Assembly: GCA_963785815.1 (NCBI GenBank)
Contig: CAWAWN010000003.1
Span: forward strand, 372,001 to 436,000
Direction of reading: 5' to 3'
DNA: 64,000 nt
DNA from: UBA4742 sp963785815
GTDB lineage: Bacteria; Actinomycetota; Acidimicrobiia; Acidimicrobiales; Acidimicrobilacustridaceae
Position 1 is the stretch's first letter. Each line of letters opens with the position of its first letter. The position numbers and the translations under genes are program-made. Below, one piece after another: positions 26,084-34,018 of the stretch. The notes beneath the pieces were generated by a model. The model saw nothing but the letters and a program-made list of their open reading frames with translations. It was not told the DNA's origin and ran no database searches.

Positions 26084-26283
26084 GCGCGTGCGCCCCGCAC
26101 CCAGACGCGAGGCCCCGAGCACCCGACGGCCGCGCCACTGAGCCGGATGGCTCGGCGGTCGGGGTCGGACGACCCGCGCCACGAGGCCGTACGGCCTAAT
26201 CCGGTGCCGGACCCGTTGGGGCGTACGGCTCATTTGGCCACCATTTGGGTCGGGCGCCTCATCCGCGGTGGTCGCCGCGCCCG

Positions 26284-26289
26284 GATGAT
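26284..26289 (+). promoter_or_regulatory. -10 box of leaderless hypothetical gene
   Basis: GATGAT, 6 nt before the ATG at 26296. Confidence 0.4.
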
Positions 26290-26295
26290 GGCGAC

Positions 26296-26676
26296 ATGCG
26301 AGCGAGCATCCGCCGGATCGACCTCACCCAGGACCCCGCCAAGGTGGACGTGTGGCCCTCGATGGACTGGCTGTCCGGCGACGAGCAGCCGACGCCGCTG
26401 GTCGGCCCCCGCGGTCGCGGCGGGCTGTGGACCGCCATGGCCAACGCCGTGGCCCGGGCCCGCCAGGCGTCACCCGCCGAGTCGGCCAACGACCTGTTCG
26501 CGGTGGGCGCCGACCTGCGTCCGGAGTCGGGCCAGGTCATCGACCTGGCCGTGCAGGCCCCCCACCTGGCCTACCTGGCCCGCGTGGCGGCCGGCGCCGA
26601 CAGCGGCTCGGACGGCGACGGCGGCGACGCCGAGGTCATCGTGTTCGACGGCCCTCGTTCCCGCCCGGGCGAGTAG
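26296..26676 (+). CDS. Hypothetical protein, 126 residues
   Basis: Not recognised. Soluble, with a first part reading RIDLTQDPAKVDVWPSMDWL, a small Ala-rich helix (WTAMANAVARARQA) and a Gly/Asp-rich segment before a final strand EVIVFDG. No signal or membrane helix. Supported by its leaderless promoter-like box and by codon position bias. The 212 bp before it (26084-26295) contain only a palindrome AGGCCGTACGGCCT and this promoter. Confidence 0.55.
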   Translation: MRASIRRIDLTQDPAKVDVWPSMDWLSGDEQPTPLVGPRGRGGLWTAMANAVARARQASPAESANDLFAVGADLRPESGQVIDLAVQAPHLAYLARVAAGADSGSDGDGGDAEVIVFDGPRSRPGE

Positions 26677-26892
26677 CCACGGTCCGGTCCCGGAGCCCGC
26701 TCCGGGATCACGCGGGTCGAGCCACACCCCCCGGGGTTCGACCCGGCCCGCCGGCGGTCGAGCCCACCTCGTGGGGTCCCCGCTGCGTCGGAGCCGTCAC
26801 GGAGCCGCGTCGCCCTGGATGGAGATGGCGGACCTGGCCCGACTACCGTGTCGGCCGACCACCCCCAGATCCACCGAGGCCGCTGGCAAGAG

Positions 26893-27387
26893 ATGACGTC
26901 TACGACCACCCTGGAGCCCGTCGGGCCCACGCCCCACGCCGCTCGACGCCCGCGCCGACGGGCGCCCCTGTTGGTGATGGCGGTGGCCGCGTTGGCGTTG
27001 CTGGCCAGCGCCTGTCACCAGAGCAACACGCCGCAGTTCTACAACTCGGTGACCAAGGACAACTTCACCCAGGGCTGCATCGGGGGTAGCACCGGCACCA
27101 CCCTGGCGTCGCCGGACCTGTGCGCGTGCATGTACACGGTGACCACAGGCATGATCCCGGCGTCGAGCCAGGACGAGAAGTCCCGCGGAGGCGGCAAGAC
27201 GTTCGCCACCTACACCGGTCAGACGTTCATCCAGATCAACGACGAGCTGAAGACCAACCCCAACAAGGTCCCGACCAACCTCCAGGAGGCCTGGCTCAAG
27301 ACCTGCAACGACCAGGGCTATCGGGGCTCGACCACCACCACGGCCAAGGCCTCGTCGGGCGGCGGTCCGACCACCACCAAGGGCTGA
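26893..27387 (+). CDS. Lipoprotein of unknown function
   Basis: 164 residues. Basic N-region, hydrophobic core and lipobox LLASAC (Cys ~residue 38) predict a lipid-anchored exported protein. The mature part has three further cysteines (GCIGG, LCACMYTV, KTCNDQ) and a Thr/Ser/Gly-rich tail. ATG 26893 is chosen; an upstream GTG at 26848 overlaps a TACCGT promoter-like box and would not be transcribed. Lies 5 nt before the next lipoprotein gene, so possibly cotranscribed. Confidence 0.6.
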   Translation: MTSTTTLEPVGPTPHAARRPRRRAPLLVMAVAALALLASACHQSNTPQFYNSVTKDNFTQGCIGGSTGTTLASPDLCACMYTVTTGMIPASSQDEKSRGGGKTFATYTGQTFIQINDELKTNPNKVPTNLQEAWLKTCNDQGYRGSTTTTAKASSGGGPTTTKG

Positions 27388-27392
27388 CGACC

Positions 27393-28115
27393 GTGGACGG
27401 CCACGCCCGGGGCGGGGAGCGTATCCGCCTCGTGTCTGCGTCGGCCTGGGTGTGCGCCTGGGCCGGGCTGGCCATCGTGACTGCCGGCTGCCGTCAGACC
27501 ATCAGCCGGGTCCAGGCGCCGACCACGACCGAGAGCCCCGCGGCGGCCACGGAGTACCGGCAGAGCATCAGCCAGCTGTTCCGCGGCACCGGACAACCCA
27601 AGCTCCAGTTCGTGGGCGACTCCATCCTGTGGATGTCCAGCTCCGTCATGAACGAACGGTTCGGCTCCCGCTACGACGTGGCCATCAACGCCGGCATCGG
27701 CGACGACACGGTGGCGCAGGCCACGACCGTTGCCGCCAGCGCCGCGCTCGATCCGAAGATCGTGGTCGTCGACCTGGGCACCAACGACGCCGTCCGCTTG
27801 AACCATGCTCGTCCCTACAGCCCCCGCCAGACACTGGCCGAGGTCACCGGCCGGTTCCAGCAGTTCTCCCAGGCCTATCCACCCGGCACCTGCGTGGTCT
27901 TCGTGACGGTGAACACCCACAACGCGTCCTGGAACCCGGCCGGGGCCAAAGCCATCAACGCCTACCTCGTGAGCCACTTCGCCCACATCGCGGACTGGAA
28001 CGCGGTCTGGTCGCCGAGCTACTTCGACCAGCGCGACAGCCCGCACCCCAACCCGAAGGGACGCCGAGCCCTCGCCGCGGTCATCGACCGGGCCGTCGCC
28101 GCCTGCCCGCCCTGA
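27393..28115 (+). CDS. SGNH-hydrolase-like lipoprotein
   Basis: 240 residues from GTG (GTG 27432 is an alternative). Signal with lipobox VTAGC, then an SGNH/GDSL domain: FVGDSILW (block I, Ser nucleophile), INAGIGDDT (block II Gly), LGTNDAV (block III Asn), and DSPHPNPKGRRAL (block V Asp/His). Exported esterase or acetyltransferase-partner role is likely; the substrate is unknown. A second, diverged SGNH gene follows. Confidence 0.75.
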   Translation: MDGHARGGERIRLVSASAWVCAWAGLAIVTAGCRQTISRVQAPTTTESPAAATEYRQSISQLFRGTGQPKLQFVGDSILWMSSSVMNERFGSRYDVAINAGIGDDTVAQATTVAASAALDPKIVVVDLGTNDAVRLNHARPYSPRQTLAEVTGRFQQFSQAYPPGTCVVFVTVNTHNASWNPAGAKAINAYLVSHFAHIADWNAVWSPSYFDQRDSPHPNPKGRRALAAVIDRAVAACPP

Positions 28116-28195
28116 GCTGAGCGGGACAGGGCCCGAGCCCGCGGATGGCCCGGGTGCCGGCGCCGTCGCGCCCAGGGGTCGGCTCGACCCGGCGG

Positions 28196-28201
28196 TAGGT
28201 T
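28196..28201 (+). promoter_or_regulatory. -10 box of leaderless SGNH-like gene
   Basis: TAGGTT, 7 nt before the GTG at 28209. Confidence 0.55.
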
Positions 28202-28208
28202 TGGCTCG

Positions 28209-28964
28209 GTGCTGATCCGGGGGTTTGCGACGCGGATGGTCGTGGCCGCCGTCACCGCGCTCGGGCTGAGCGTGCTCATCACCCCGGGGGCGGGCACGTC
28301 CCCTGCCGGCCCGGCCTCCTTCGCCGCGCCGAGCGGTCCCCGACCCGACGTGGTGCTCATCGGCGAATCCCTCCTGGAGCAGGTGGCACCGATCGAGACC
28401 GACCTGCTGACCGCCGCCCACCTCCGCCCCGCCATCGAGGCACGGGACAGCCAGAGCCTCGGTTCGCCCTTCATCCAGCAGCGGGTCCAGCAGGCGGTGG
28501 CCCGGGCCACGCCCATCGTCGTGCTCGAGACGGCGTCCAACGACGCCTACCTGGGCGCGGGCACGGCGCCCCCGGGCCAGTGGCCGGTGGCGCTGGCGCG
28601 CTACCGCGCCACCCTGGCCGCCACCCTGGCCCGGCTCGCCCACCAGTGCACCGTGCTGGTCGACACCCGCGTGACCGCCACCTCCAGGTGGTACGGGCTC
28701 GATCGGATCGGGCCGGCCATCGATCAGGCCCTGGCCGCGTCGGCCCGCCACGGCACCAGCCCCGTCGAGGTGGTGGCGTGGTCGACGGCCTCGGCCGGGC
28801 ACGGATCGGACTGGTTCTGGACCGACGGCCTGCACTTCGGCGACCCGGACCACCGCGGCGCCGGGTGGCACACCGCCGGGGCGGTGGCCTATGCCCGAGC
28901 CGTGGCCGACGGGGTGGCCGCCTGCTCGGCCGACCTGCGATCCCGCACGCCCCGCCGGACCTGA
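28209..28964 (+). CDS. Secreted SGNH-hydrolase-like protein
   Basis: 251 residues from GTG. Signal peptide about residues 1-30. Motifs are weaker than in the preceding paralogue: LIGESLLEQ replaces GDS, ETASNDAY gives the Asn block, and TDGLHFGDPDHRGAGWHTAG gives the Asp/His block. GES instead of GDS is found in some family members. Exported; substrate unknown. Confidence 0.65.
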   Translation: MLIRGFATRMVVAAVTALGLSVLITPGAGTSPAGPASFAAPSGPRPDVVLIGESLLEQVAPIETDLLTAAHLRPAIEARDSQSLGSPFIQQRVQQAVARATPIVVLETASNDAYLGAGTAPPGQWPVALARYRATLAATLARLAHQCTVLVDTRVTATSRWYGLDRIGPAIDQALAASARHGTSPVEVVAWSTASAGHGSDWFWTDGLHFGDPDHRGAGWHTAGAVAYARAVADGVAACSADLRSRTPRRT

Positions 28965-28970
28965 CGTGGC

Positions 28971-30161
28971 CTAGTGGGAGGTCGCCTTGGCCTTGGGCTC
29001 GGGCAGACCGACCCGCACCACCGGGTTGGCCCACTCGGGCCAGCGGGCCCGGCTGCGCTCGGCCAGCTTGCGCATGAGGGCGATGGCGCCCGGGTCCTCG
29101 TCGGCGGGACGGGCGATGATCGAGCCTTCGGCGATCATCCGCTGGATGATCTCGCGCCCCAGCTCGGTGCGCACCATCGTGAGGGTCCAGTCGTTGTCCT
29201 TGCCGATGCCACCGGTGGAGATGTCGGCGTGCTCGGCGGCGAAGTCCGGGCAGTGGGTGCACCCCTCGCGCGTCCAGTCGTGGCACTCCTTGAGGTTGAT
29301 CTCGTGGAAGCTGCCGTCGCGCATCCAGATCTGGAACACGCCCTTGATGTTCATCTTCACCATGTCCTGCTTGGACAGCCCGTACTTGGCCTCGAAGAGC
29401 TCTTCGAAGATGGCGTCGTCGAACGTCTTCGAGCACAGCAGGCCGATGTTGAACACGATGGGCTTGGAGATCTTGCCGATCTTGCGGTGCCACATGACCG
29501 GCGGGACCGACGACTGGCAGCTCATGCCCACCAGCGCCAGCTTGGAGAACCCCCGCTCGAGGGCCTCGTCGAGGGCCAGGGTGTTTGCGGAGTACGTGTA
29601 GCGGCTGCCGGCGGACTCGAGCACCTCGTCGCGGTTGGCGGCCACCCCCGGCTTGGCCTTCCAGTCGCCGGCCGCGCCGTCGAGGAACGAGGTGAGGGCG
29701 GCGTCGATGTAGCCCTCGTCCAGGGCCCAGATGAGGATGGCCGAGACCAGCCCGCCGTCCTGGCCCATGCGGTGGACCATGTCGTCGCTGGCCCGGGTCA
29801 ACAGGATGTCGGAGTAGATGCCGGCCACCTCGTCGGGGGTGCGCTCGCGGTCGAAGAGGTGCTCGTTGGCCTCGGGCTCCCAGGCCCGGAACCGGGGGCA
29901 GGCCCGGGTGCACGAGGTGCAGCCCTTGAGCCCGTGGCCGCAGTCGCCCGGGCCCAACTCGTCCTCCAGGTGGAACGGCCGGTAGCCGCCCTGCTCGTGG
30001 TCGTAGCCGATCACGTCGTGGGGGCAGGAGATCACGCAGCCGGCGCAGCCGGTGCACAAGCCGCTGGTGATGACCTCCTCGTACAGCTCCTTCCACTGGA
30101 AGCTCCACCGCTCCCGCTTGGGCGCCTCACTCGTCTCCGTCACCGTCATGCCCATCACCAT
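28971..30161 (-). CDS. Coenzyme F420 hydrogenase/dehydrogenase beta-subunit (FrhB) family protein
   Basis: 396 residues. N-terminal ferredoxin region has two clusters of cysteines: SGLCTGCAGCVISCPHDV and GLKGCTSCTRACPRF, fitting two [4Fe-4S] clusters. FrhB N- and C-terminal domains follow (QDGGLVSAILIWALDEGYIDAAL, LVGMSCQSS, GLLCSKTF, and CTHCPDFAAEHADISTGGIG). FrhB proteins transfer electrons between F420 or another acceptor and a partner via FAD; some reduce chlorophyll derivatives. Partner unknown. The ATG could be 30161, 30155 or 30149. The paired repeats at 30164-30339 lie right upstream. Confidence 0.8.
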   Translation of the reverse strand: MVMGMTVTETSEAPKRERWSFQWKELYEEVITSGLCTGCAGCVISCPHDVIGYDHEQGGYRPFHLEDELGPGDCGHGLKGCTSCTRACPRFRAWEPEANEHLFDRERTPDEVAGIYSDILLTRASDDMVHRMGQDGGLVSAILIWALDEGYIDAALTSFLDGAAGDWKAKPGVAANRDEVLESAGSRYTYSANTLALDEALERGFSKLALVGMSCQSSVPPVMWHRKIGKISKPIVFNIGLLCSKTFDDAIFEELFEAKYGLSKQDMVKMNIKGVFQIWMRDGSFHEINLKECHDWTREGCTHCPDFAAEHADISTGGIGKDNDWTLTMVRTELGREIIQRMIAEGSIIARPADEDPGAIALMRKLAERSRARWPEWANPVVRVGLPEPKAKATSH

Positions 30162-30163
30162 AG

Positions 30164-30249
30164 AAGGCGAGCCCGCCAGGGCGAGCCGCTGGACCGGTGA
30201 GACCCGGATGCCGGAGGCGCCCGCCGGGAGGCTTGCCGACCAGAGGGCC
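30164..30249 (+). repeat. Intergenic repeat family R80, copy 1
   Basis: About 80-bp element starting AAGGCG and ending CCGACCAGAGGGC. It contains the small hairpin GCC-GGA-GGC at its centre. Copies 2-5 are at 30258, 37635, 45795 and 55112, all on the plus strand. Confidence 0.85.
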
Positions 30250-30257
30250 GGATGCTT

Positions 30258-30339
30258 CGAGCCCGCCAGGGCGAGCCGCTGGACCGGTGAGACCCGGATG
30301 CCGGAGGCGCCCGCCGGGAGGCTTTCCGACCAGAGGGTC
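30258..30339 (+). repeat. Intergenic repeat family R80, copy 2 (tandem)
   Basis: Nearly identical to copy 1, offset by 90 bp, with two base changes near the 3' end; lacks the AAGGCG lead-in. Confidence 0.85.
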
Positions 30340-30350
30340 AGATCGGTCGG

Positions 30351-30389
30351 TCCAACTTGACCATCCGGTCAAGGTGGACTCAAGTTGGA
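30351..30389. promoter_or_regulatory. Candidate operator of the acyl-CoA dehydrogenase gene
   Basis: Two nested palindromes: TTGACC-ATCC-GGTCAA (30357-30372) and TCCAACTTGA / TCAAGTTGGA (30351-30360 and 30380-30389). The layout is typical of TetR-type repressor sites on fatty-acid genes. Confidence 0.5.
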
Positions 30390-30392
30390 GGC

Positions 30393-31631
30393 ATGGACCT
30401 GAACTACCCGGCGGAGGCTGAGGCCTTCCGCGTCGAGATCCGCCAGTGGCTCACCGACCACCTGCCCGAGGGGTGGTTCGAGCCGGGCTTCGAGATGGAT
30501 GCCGAGGCCAAGGTCCAGTTCCAGAAGGAGTGGACCCAGACCCTGTTCGAGGGCGGGTGGATCTGCGCCACCTGGCCCGCCGAGTACGGGGGCAAGGGCC
30601 TTTCCACCATGGAGGCCGTCGTCCTCAACGAGGAGTTCGCCCGGGCCGGCGCGCCGCTTCGGGCCGACTTCTTCGGCGACACCCTGGTGGGTCCGACCAT
30701 CCTGCAGTGGGGCACCGAGGAGCAGAAGAAGTACTTCCTGCCCAAGATCCTCTCTGGTGAGATCGCCTGGTGCCAGGGGTTCAGCGAGCCCGACGCCGGC
30801 TCCGACCTGGCGGGCCTGTCCACCAAGGCGGTGCTCGACGGCGACGAGTGGGTCATCAACGGCCAGAAGATCTGGACCACCCAGGGCTTCATCGCCGACT
30901 ACATCTTCGTGCTGTGCCGGACCGATCCCGAGGCCCCCAAGCACGCCGGCATCTCGTACCTGCTGTGCCCCATGGACCAACCGGGCATCGAGGTGCGGCC
31001 CATCCAGCAGATCGACGGCGCGGCCGAGTTCGCCGAGGTGTTCTTCACCGACGCCCGCTGCCCCAGGGCCAACGTGGTGGGTGGCGTCAACAACGGCTGG
31101 AAGGTGGCCATGACCACCCTGGGATTCGAGCGGGGCACCTCGGCCACCACCGGGCACCGCCGCTTCGAGAAGGAGCTCGAGGTCATCATCGACAAGGCCC
31201 GCGAGCACGGCCGGGCGGATGATCCGCTGGTGCGCCAGGACCTGGCCCGGGCCTGGTCCAAGGTGCAGATCATGCGCATCAACGGCCTGCGGTCGCTGAC
31301 CGCGGTGGTGCAGAACCGCAAGGACCTGGGCGTGGCCGCGCTGGGTGCCACCAACAAGATGTTCTGGAGCGAGTACCACCAGGCCGTGATGAAGCTGGCC
31401 CTGGACGTCCAGGGTCCCGACGGCCAGCTCCTGAGCGGTGACCCGCACGTGGAGGAGGCGGTGCCTGGCTACGGCGCCCGCCGCACCAATGAGAAGTACC
31501 CGGCCTCGGCGTTGGAGTCGTCCTTCTTCTTCAGCCGGTCCGAGACGATCTGGGGTGGCACGTCGCAGATCCAGCGCAACATCGTGGGGGAGCGCATCCT
31601 GGGCCTGCCCAAGGAGCCGAAGCCGGCGTAG
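30393..31631 (+). CDS. Acyl-CoA dehydrogenase
   Basis: 412 residues. Family signatures: WCQGFSEPDAGSDLAGL (substrate/FAD loop), IWTTQGFIADYIFVLCRTD, GFERGTSATTGHRR and SETIWGGTSQIQRNIVGERILGLP at the C-terminus. Passes electrons to ETF (etfBA at 20.1-21.9 kb). The catalytic base cannot be placed with confidence. ATG preceded by GGAGG with short spacing. The last codons (KEPKPA) are part of the 33-bp repeat unit that then repeats six times after the stop. A double palindrome upstream suggests TetR-type control. Confidence 0.9.
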   Translation: MDLNYPAEAEAFRVEIRQWLTDHLPEGWFEPGFEMDAEAKVQFQKEWTQTLFEGGWICATWPAEYGGKGLSTMEAVVLNEEFARAGAPLRADFFGDTLVGPTILQWGTEEQKKYFLPKILSGEIAWCQGFSEPDAGSDLAGLSTKAVLDGDEWVINGQKIWTTQGFIADYIFVLCRTDPEAPKHAGISYLLCPMDQPGIEVRPIQQIDGAAEFAEVFFTDARCPRANVVGGVNNGWKVAMTTLGFERGTSATTGHRRFEKELEVIIDKAREHGRADDPLVRQDLARAWSKVQIMRINGLRSLTAVVQNRKDLGVAALGATNKMFWSEYHQAVMKLALDVQGPDGQLLSGDPHVEEAVPGYGARRTNEKYPASALESSFFFSRSETIWGGTSQIQRNIVGERILGLPKEPKPA

Positions 31632-31829
31632 GTGACCCGGGGGTTGGAGCCGAAGCCGGCGTAGGTGACCCGGGGGTTGGAGCCGAAGCCGGCGTAGGTG
31701 ACCCGGGGGTTGGAGCCGAAGCCGGCGTAGGTGACCCGGGGGTTGGAGCCGAAGCCGGCGTAGGTGACCCGGGGGTTGGAGCCGAAGCCGGCGTAGGTGA
31801 CCCGGGGGTTGGAGCCGAAGCCGGCGTAG
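31614..31829 (+). repeat. 33-bp minisatellite, six full units plus partial first unit
   Basis: Six identical 33-bp units (31632-31829) follow an 18-bp partial unit formed by the end of the acyl-CoA dehydrogenase gene, stop codon included. Each unit again ends in the GAGCCGAAGCCGGCGTAG sequence. The minus strand reads as an open 11-residue repeat (GSNPRVTYAGF). Confidence 0.95.
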
Positions 31830-31912
31830 GCGGAGGCCGAGGGTCCGGAATGGGTCACATCCCGTGACCTCGGGCACGTCGGGGGTGACCCGAGACCGGC
31901 GGGAGCGGCGAG

Positions 31913-31918
31913 TAGCCT
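31913..31918 (+). promoter_or_regulatory. -10 box of LCP-family gene
   Basis: TAGCCT, 10 nt before the ATG at 31929; predicts a leader of only a few bases. Confidence 0.45.
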
Positions 31919-31928
31919 GACGTACTCC

Positions 31929-33422
31929 ATGACCCCGCCCTCGCTTCGAGGCGTGGTGGACGATCCGCCCGTCCCCAGCGCCGATCCGACGGCCGCGCCT
32001 CGGCGGCCCCGACGCTCGTGGCGCCAGCGCGCCGTGATCGGCACCGGCATCCTCGTGGTGCTGGCCATCCTGGGGGCGGTGGCCGCCGTGGGCTACTCCG
32101 AGTGGCGGTTCAGCCAGCTCCACAAGGAGAAGCTGAAGCTGGCCAAGCCGGTGTCGGGCATCCCGCAGAACTACCTGATCGTCGGGTCCGACAGCCGGTC
32201 GGTCATCGCCAAGAACGACCCCGACTACTCCCTGTTCAAGGGGGGCAGCGACGCCACCGGTGGGCAGCGCTCCGACACGATCATGGTGGTGCGGATCGAC
32301 CCCAAGAAGAAGACGGCCAAGCTGCTGTCGTTCCCCCGTGACCTGTGGGTGCCCATCTGGGGCACGGGTGCCAGCCAGCGCATCAACACCGCCTACAACA
32401 ACGGCCCCCAGCCCCTGATCAACACCATCGAGCAGGACTTCAACATCCCGATCAACCACTACGTCGAGGTCAACTTCGACAGCTTCCGCGACGTGGTGAA
32501 CGCCATCGGCGGCGTGCCGCTCTACTTCGCCACCAGGATGCGGGACAAGAACTCGGGGCTCGACATCGAGACCCCCGGGTGCGTCACCCTCGACGGCGAC
32601 CAGGCCCTGTCGTTCGCCCGTTCCCGGGAGCTGCAGTACTACGACACCAAGGTGGGGTACTGGAAGTACGACGGCACCGGCGACCTGGGGCGGATCACCC
32701 GCCAGCAGATCTTCATCCGCACGGTCATCGGCCGGGCCGAGGGCAAGCTGACCGGCATCAACCTCATCACCACCAACAACCTGGTGCACAGCGTGGTGAA
32801 GAACCTGAAGGTCGACTCGAGCTTCTCGTTGGGCGACATGCTCAACCTGCTGGGCGACTACAAGTACTTCGACGCCGACAAGCTCCAGACCTTCACCCTG
32901 CCCACGACGCCGTACGTGACCGTGGGCGGCGCCGACGTCCTGCACCTGCAGACGGTGCCGGCCGAGCCCATGTTCGACGCCTTCCGCCCCGAGAGCCAGC
33001 AGTCCACCAACGTGAAGCCCAGCCAGGTCACCCTGACCGTGCAGAACGGCGGTGGGGTGTCCGGTGAGGCCTCGCGGACGGCGGCCAAGCTGACCACCTA
33101 CGGGTTCACCGTGTCAGGCACCGGCAACGCCACGTCGACGGCGACCACCACCGTGCGCTACGGCGCGGGCGGCCAGGGCCAGGCCGACCTGGTGGCCAGC
33201 TACGTGACCGGCGGGAGCGCGGCGGCGGTGCCCGACTCCACCCTGGCCGCGGGCCAGGTCGAGCTGGTGCTGGGCGCCGACTTCCAGGGCATCTCCCACA
33301 CGACGAGCACGGCGACGTCCCCGCCGTCCAGCTCGAGCAGCGGCACCGCCTCGACCACCTCGACGACGGCGCCACCGATCGGCCTGCAGGCGGGCAGCCC
33401 GCCCCCGGGCGTGAAGTGCTGA
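31929..33422 (+). CDS. LytR-CpsA-Psr (LCP) family protein with LytR_C domain
   Basis: 497 residues: cytoplasmic Pro/Arg-rich head, one membrane helix (~35-58), LCP domain with QRSDTIMVVRIDPKKKTAKLLSFPRDLWVPI (polyprenyl-phosphate and metal-binding Asp/Arg), DALSFARSR-like motif QALSFARSRELQYY, then a C-terminal LytR_C domain (VQNGGGVSGEASRTAAKLTTYGF) and a Ser/Thr/Pro tail ending in Cys. LCP enzymes ligate undecaprenyl-linked glycopolymers to peptidoglycan, arabinogalactan or proteins outside the membrane. Confidence 0.9.
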   Translation: MTPPSLRGVVDDPPVPSADPTAAPRRPRRSWRQRAVIGTGILVVLAILGAVAAVGYSEWRFSQLHKEKLKLAKPVSGIPQNYLIVGSDSRSVIAKNDPDYSLFKGGSDATGGQRSDTIMVVRIDPKKKTAKLLSFPRDLWVPIWGTGASQRINTAYNNGPQPLINTIEQDFNIPINHYVEVNFDSFRDVVNAIGGVPLYFATRMRDKNSGLDIETPGCVTLDGDQALSFARSRELQYYDTKVGYWKYDGTGDLGRITRQQIFIRTVIGRAEGKLTGINLITTNNLVHSVVKNLKVDSSFSLGDMLNLLGDYKYFDADKLQTFTLPTTPYVTVGGADVLHLQTVPAEPMFDAFRPESQQSTNVKPSQVTLTVQNGGGVSGEASRTAAKLTTYGFTVSGTGNATSTATTTVRYGAGGQGQADLVASYVTGGSAAAVPDSTLAAGQVELVLGADFQGISHTTSTATSPPSSSSSGTASTTSTTAPPIGLQAGSPPPGVKC

Positions 33423-33423
33423 A

Positions 33424-33472
33424 CGCCTGATCCGGTCCGCCCAGCTCGCGATCCGCTCGGTCGGATCAGGCG
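33424..33472. terminator. Bidirectional terminator hairpin
   Basis: Perfect 11-bp inverted repeat CGCCTGATCCG / CGGATCAGGCG separated by 27 nt, between convergent genes and overlapping the stop of the HD-domain gene. Confidence 0.6.
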
Positions 33473-34008
33473 CGGCTGGCCGCCACCTGATCCAGCCACG
33501 ACCGCCACGCCGCGGCCGGGCGCACGGCGGCGCCCGGCACCTTGGCTGCGTCGTCGGCGCGCCGCAGGCGGACCAGGGCGTCGAAGTCGGGGCCGCCCTC
33601 GAAGTGATCGAGCTCGGCGCGATCCATGGGGCCACCCTGGCCGATCAGAGTGAAGCTGCTGTTCTGGCTGAGCGTGCCGGCGTAGGTCGGCTCGACGGTC
33701 ACCAGGTACCGCTTGGCCTCGGTGTGGCCGGCGACGAGTGTGGCCACCCGCGCCCCCAGCAGCGACCGGACCAGGTCGGCGCCGGCCGGGCCGTGGTCGG
33801 GGCAGCCGGGATCGACGGCGCTGGCCAGGTCGTGCACCAACCCGGCCACCACCAGCTCGGGATCGCCGGCATCGGTGCGAGCCAGCGCCTCGGCCGTCTG
33901 CAGCAGGTGGGGGAGGGCGGCCACCACATCGGAGGTGGCCTGCCCGTCGAGCCGCTCGAGCAGGTCGATCAGCTCGTCCACCGAACGCACCGGCGGTCGG
34001 GGGCTCAT
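33466..34008 (-). CDS. PhnZ-like HD-domain protein
   Basis: 180 residues. HD-domain motifs: LVVAGLVHDLA (His-Asp), GHTEAKRYLVTVEP and a C-terminal ALVRLRRADDAAKVPG. The pairing of an HxxAKRYL helix with a RLRRxDDxAKV motif is typical of PhnZ, the mixed-valent di-iron oxygenase that cleaves 2-amino-1-hydroxyethylphosphonate, and of myo-inositol-oxygenase-like relatives. No other phosphonate genes are seen here, so the substrate is open. A TAGTGG box 7 nt before the ATG suggests a leaderless mRNA. Confidence 0.65.
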   Translation of the reverse strand: MSPRPPVRSVDELIDLLERLDGQATSDVVAALPHLLQTAEALARTDAGDPELVVAGLVHDLASAVDPGCPDHGPAGADLVRSLLGARVATLVAGHTEAKRYLVTVEPTYAGTLSQNSSFTLIGQGGPMDRAELDHFEGGPDFDALVRLRRADDAAKVPGAAVRPAAAWRSWLDQVAASRA

Positions 34009-34018
34009 GGTCCAGCCA

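Noticed and set aside
26084..26295. Gene in the gap after the uracil-DNA glycosylase
   Set aside because: No frame with a start signal and protein-like composition; only a palindrome and a promoter box are seen.
30164..30339. Hammerhead-like ribozyme in R80 (CYGATGAGAC resembles CUGAUGAG)
   Set aside because: The required GAAA core and cleavage-site stems could not be placed, and copies 1-2 have GGTGAGAC instead.
31632..31829. CRISPR array
   Set aside because: Units are directly adjacent with no spacers and derive from the preceding gene's 3' end; no cas genes are present.
30369..32945. 858-codon open frame antisense to acyl-CoA dehydrogenase and the LCP gene
   Set aside because: It is a shadow of strong, recognisable genes on the other strand, with low-complexity Val/Gly/His/Asp composition.
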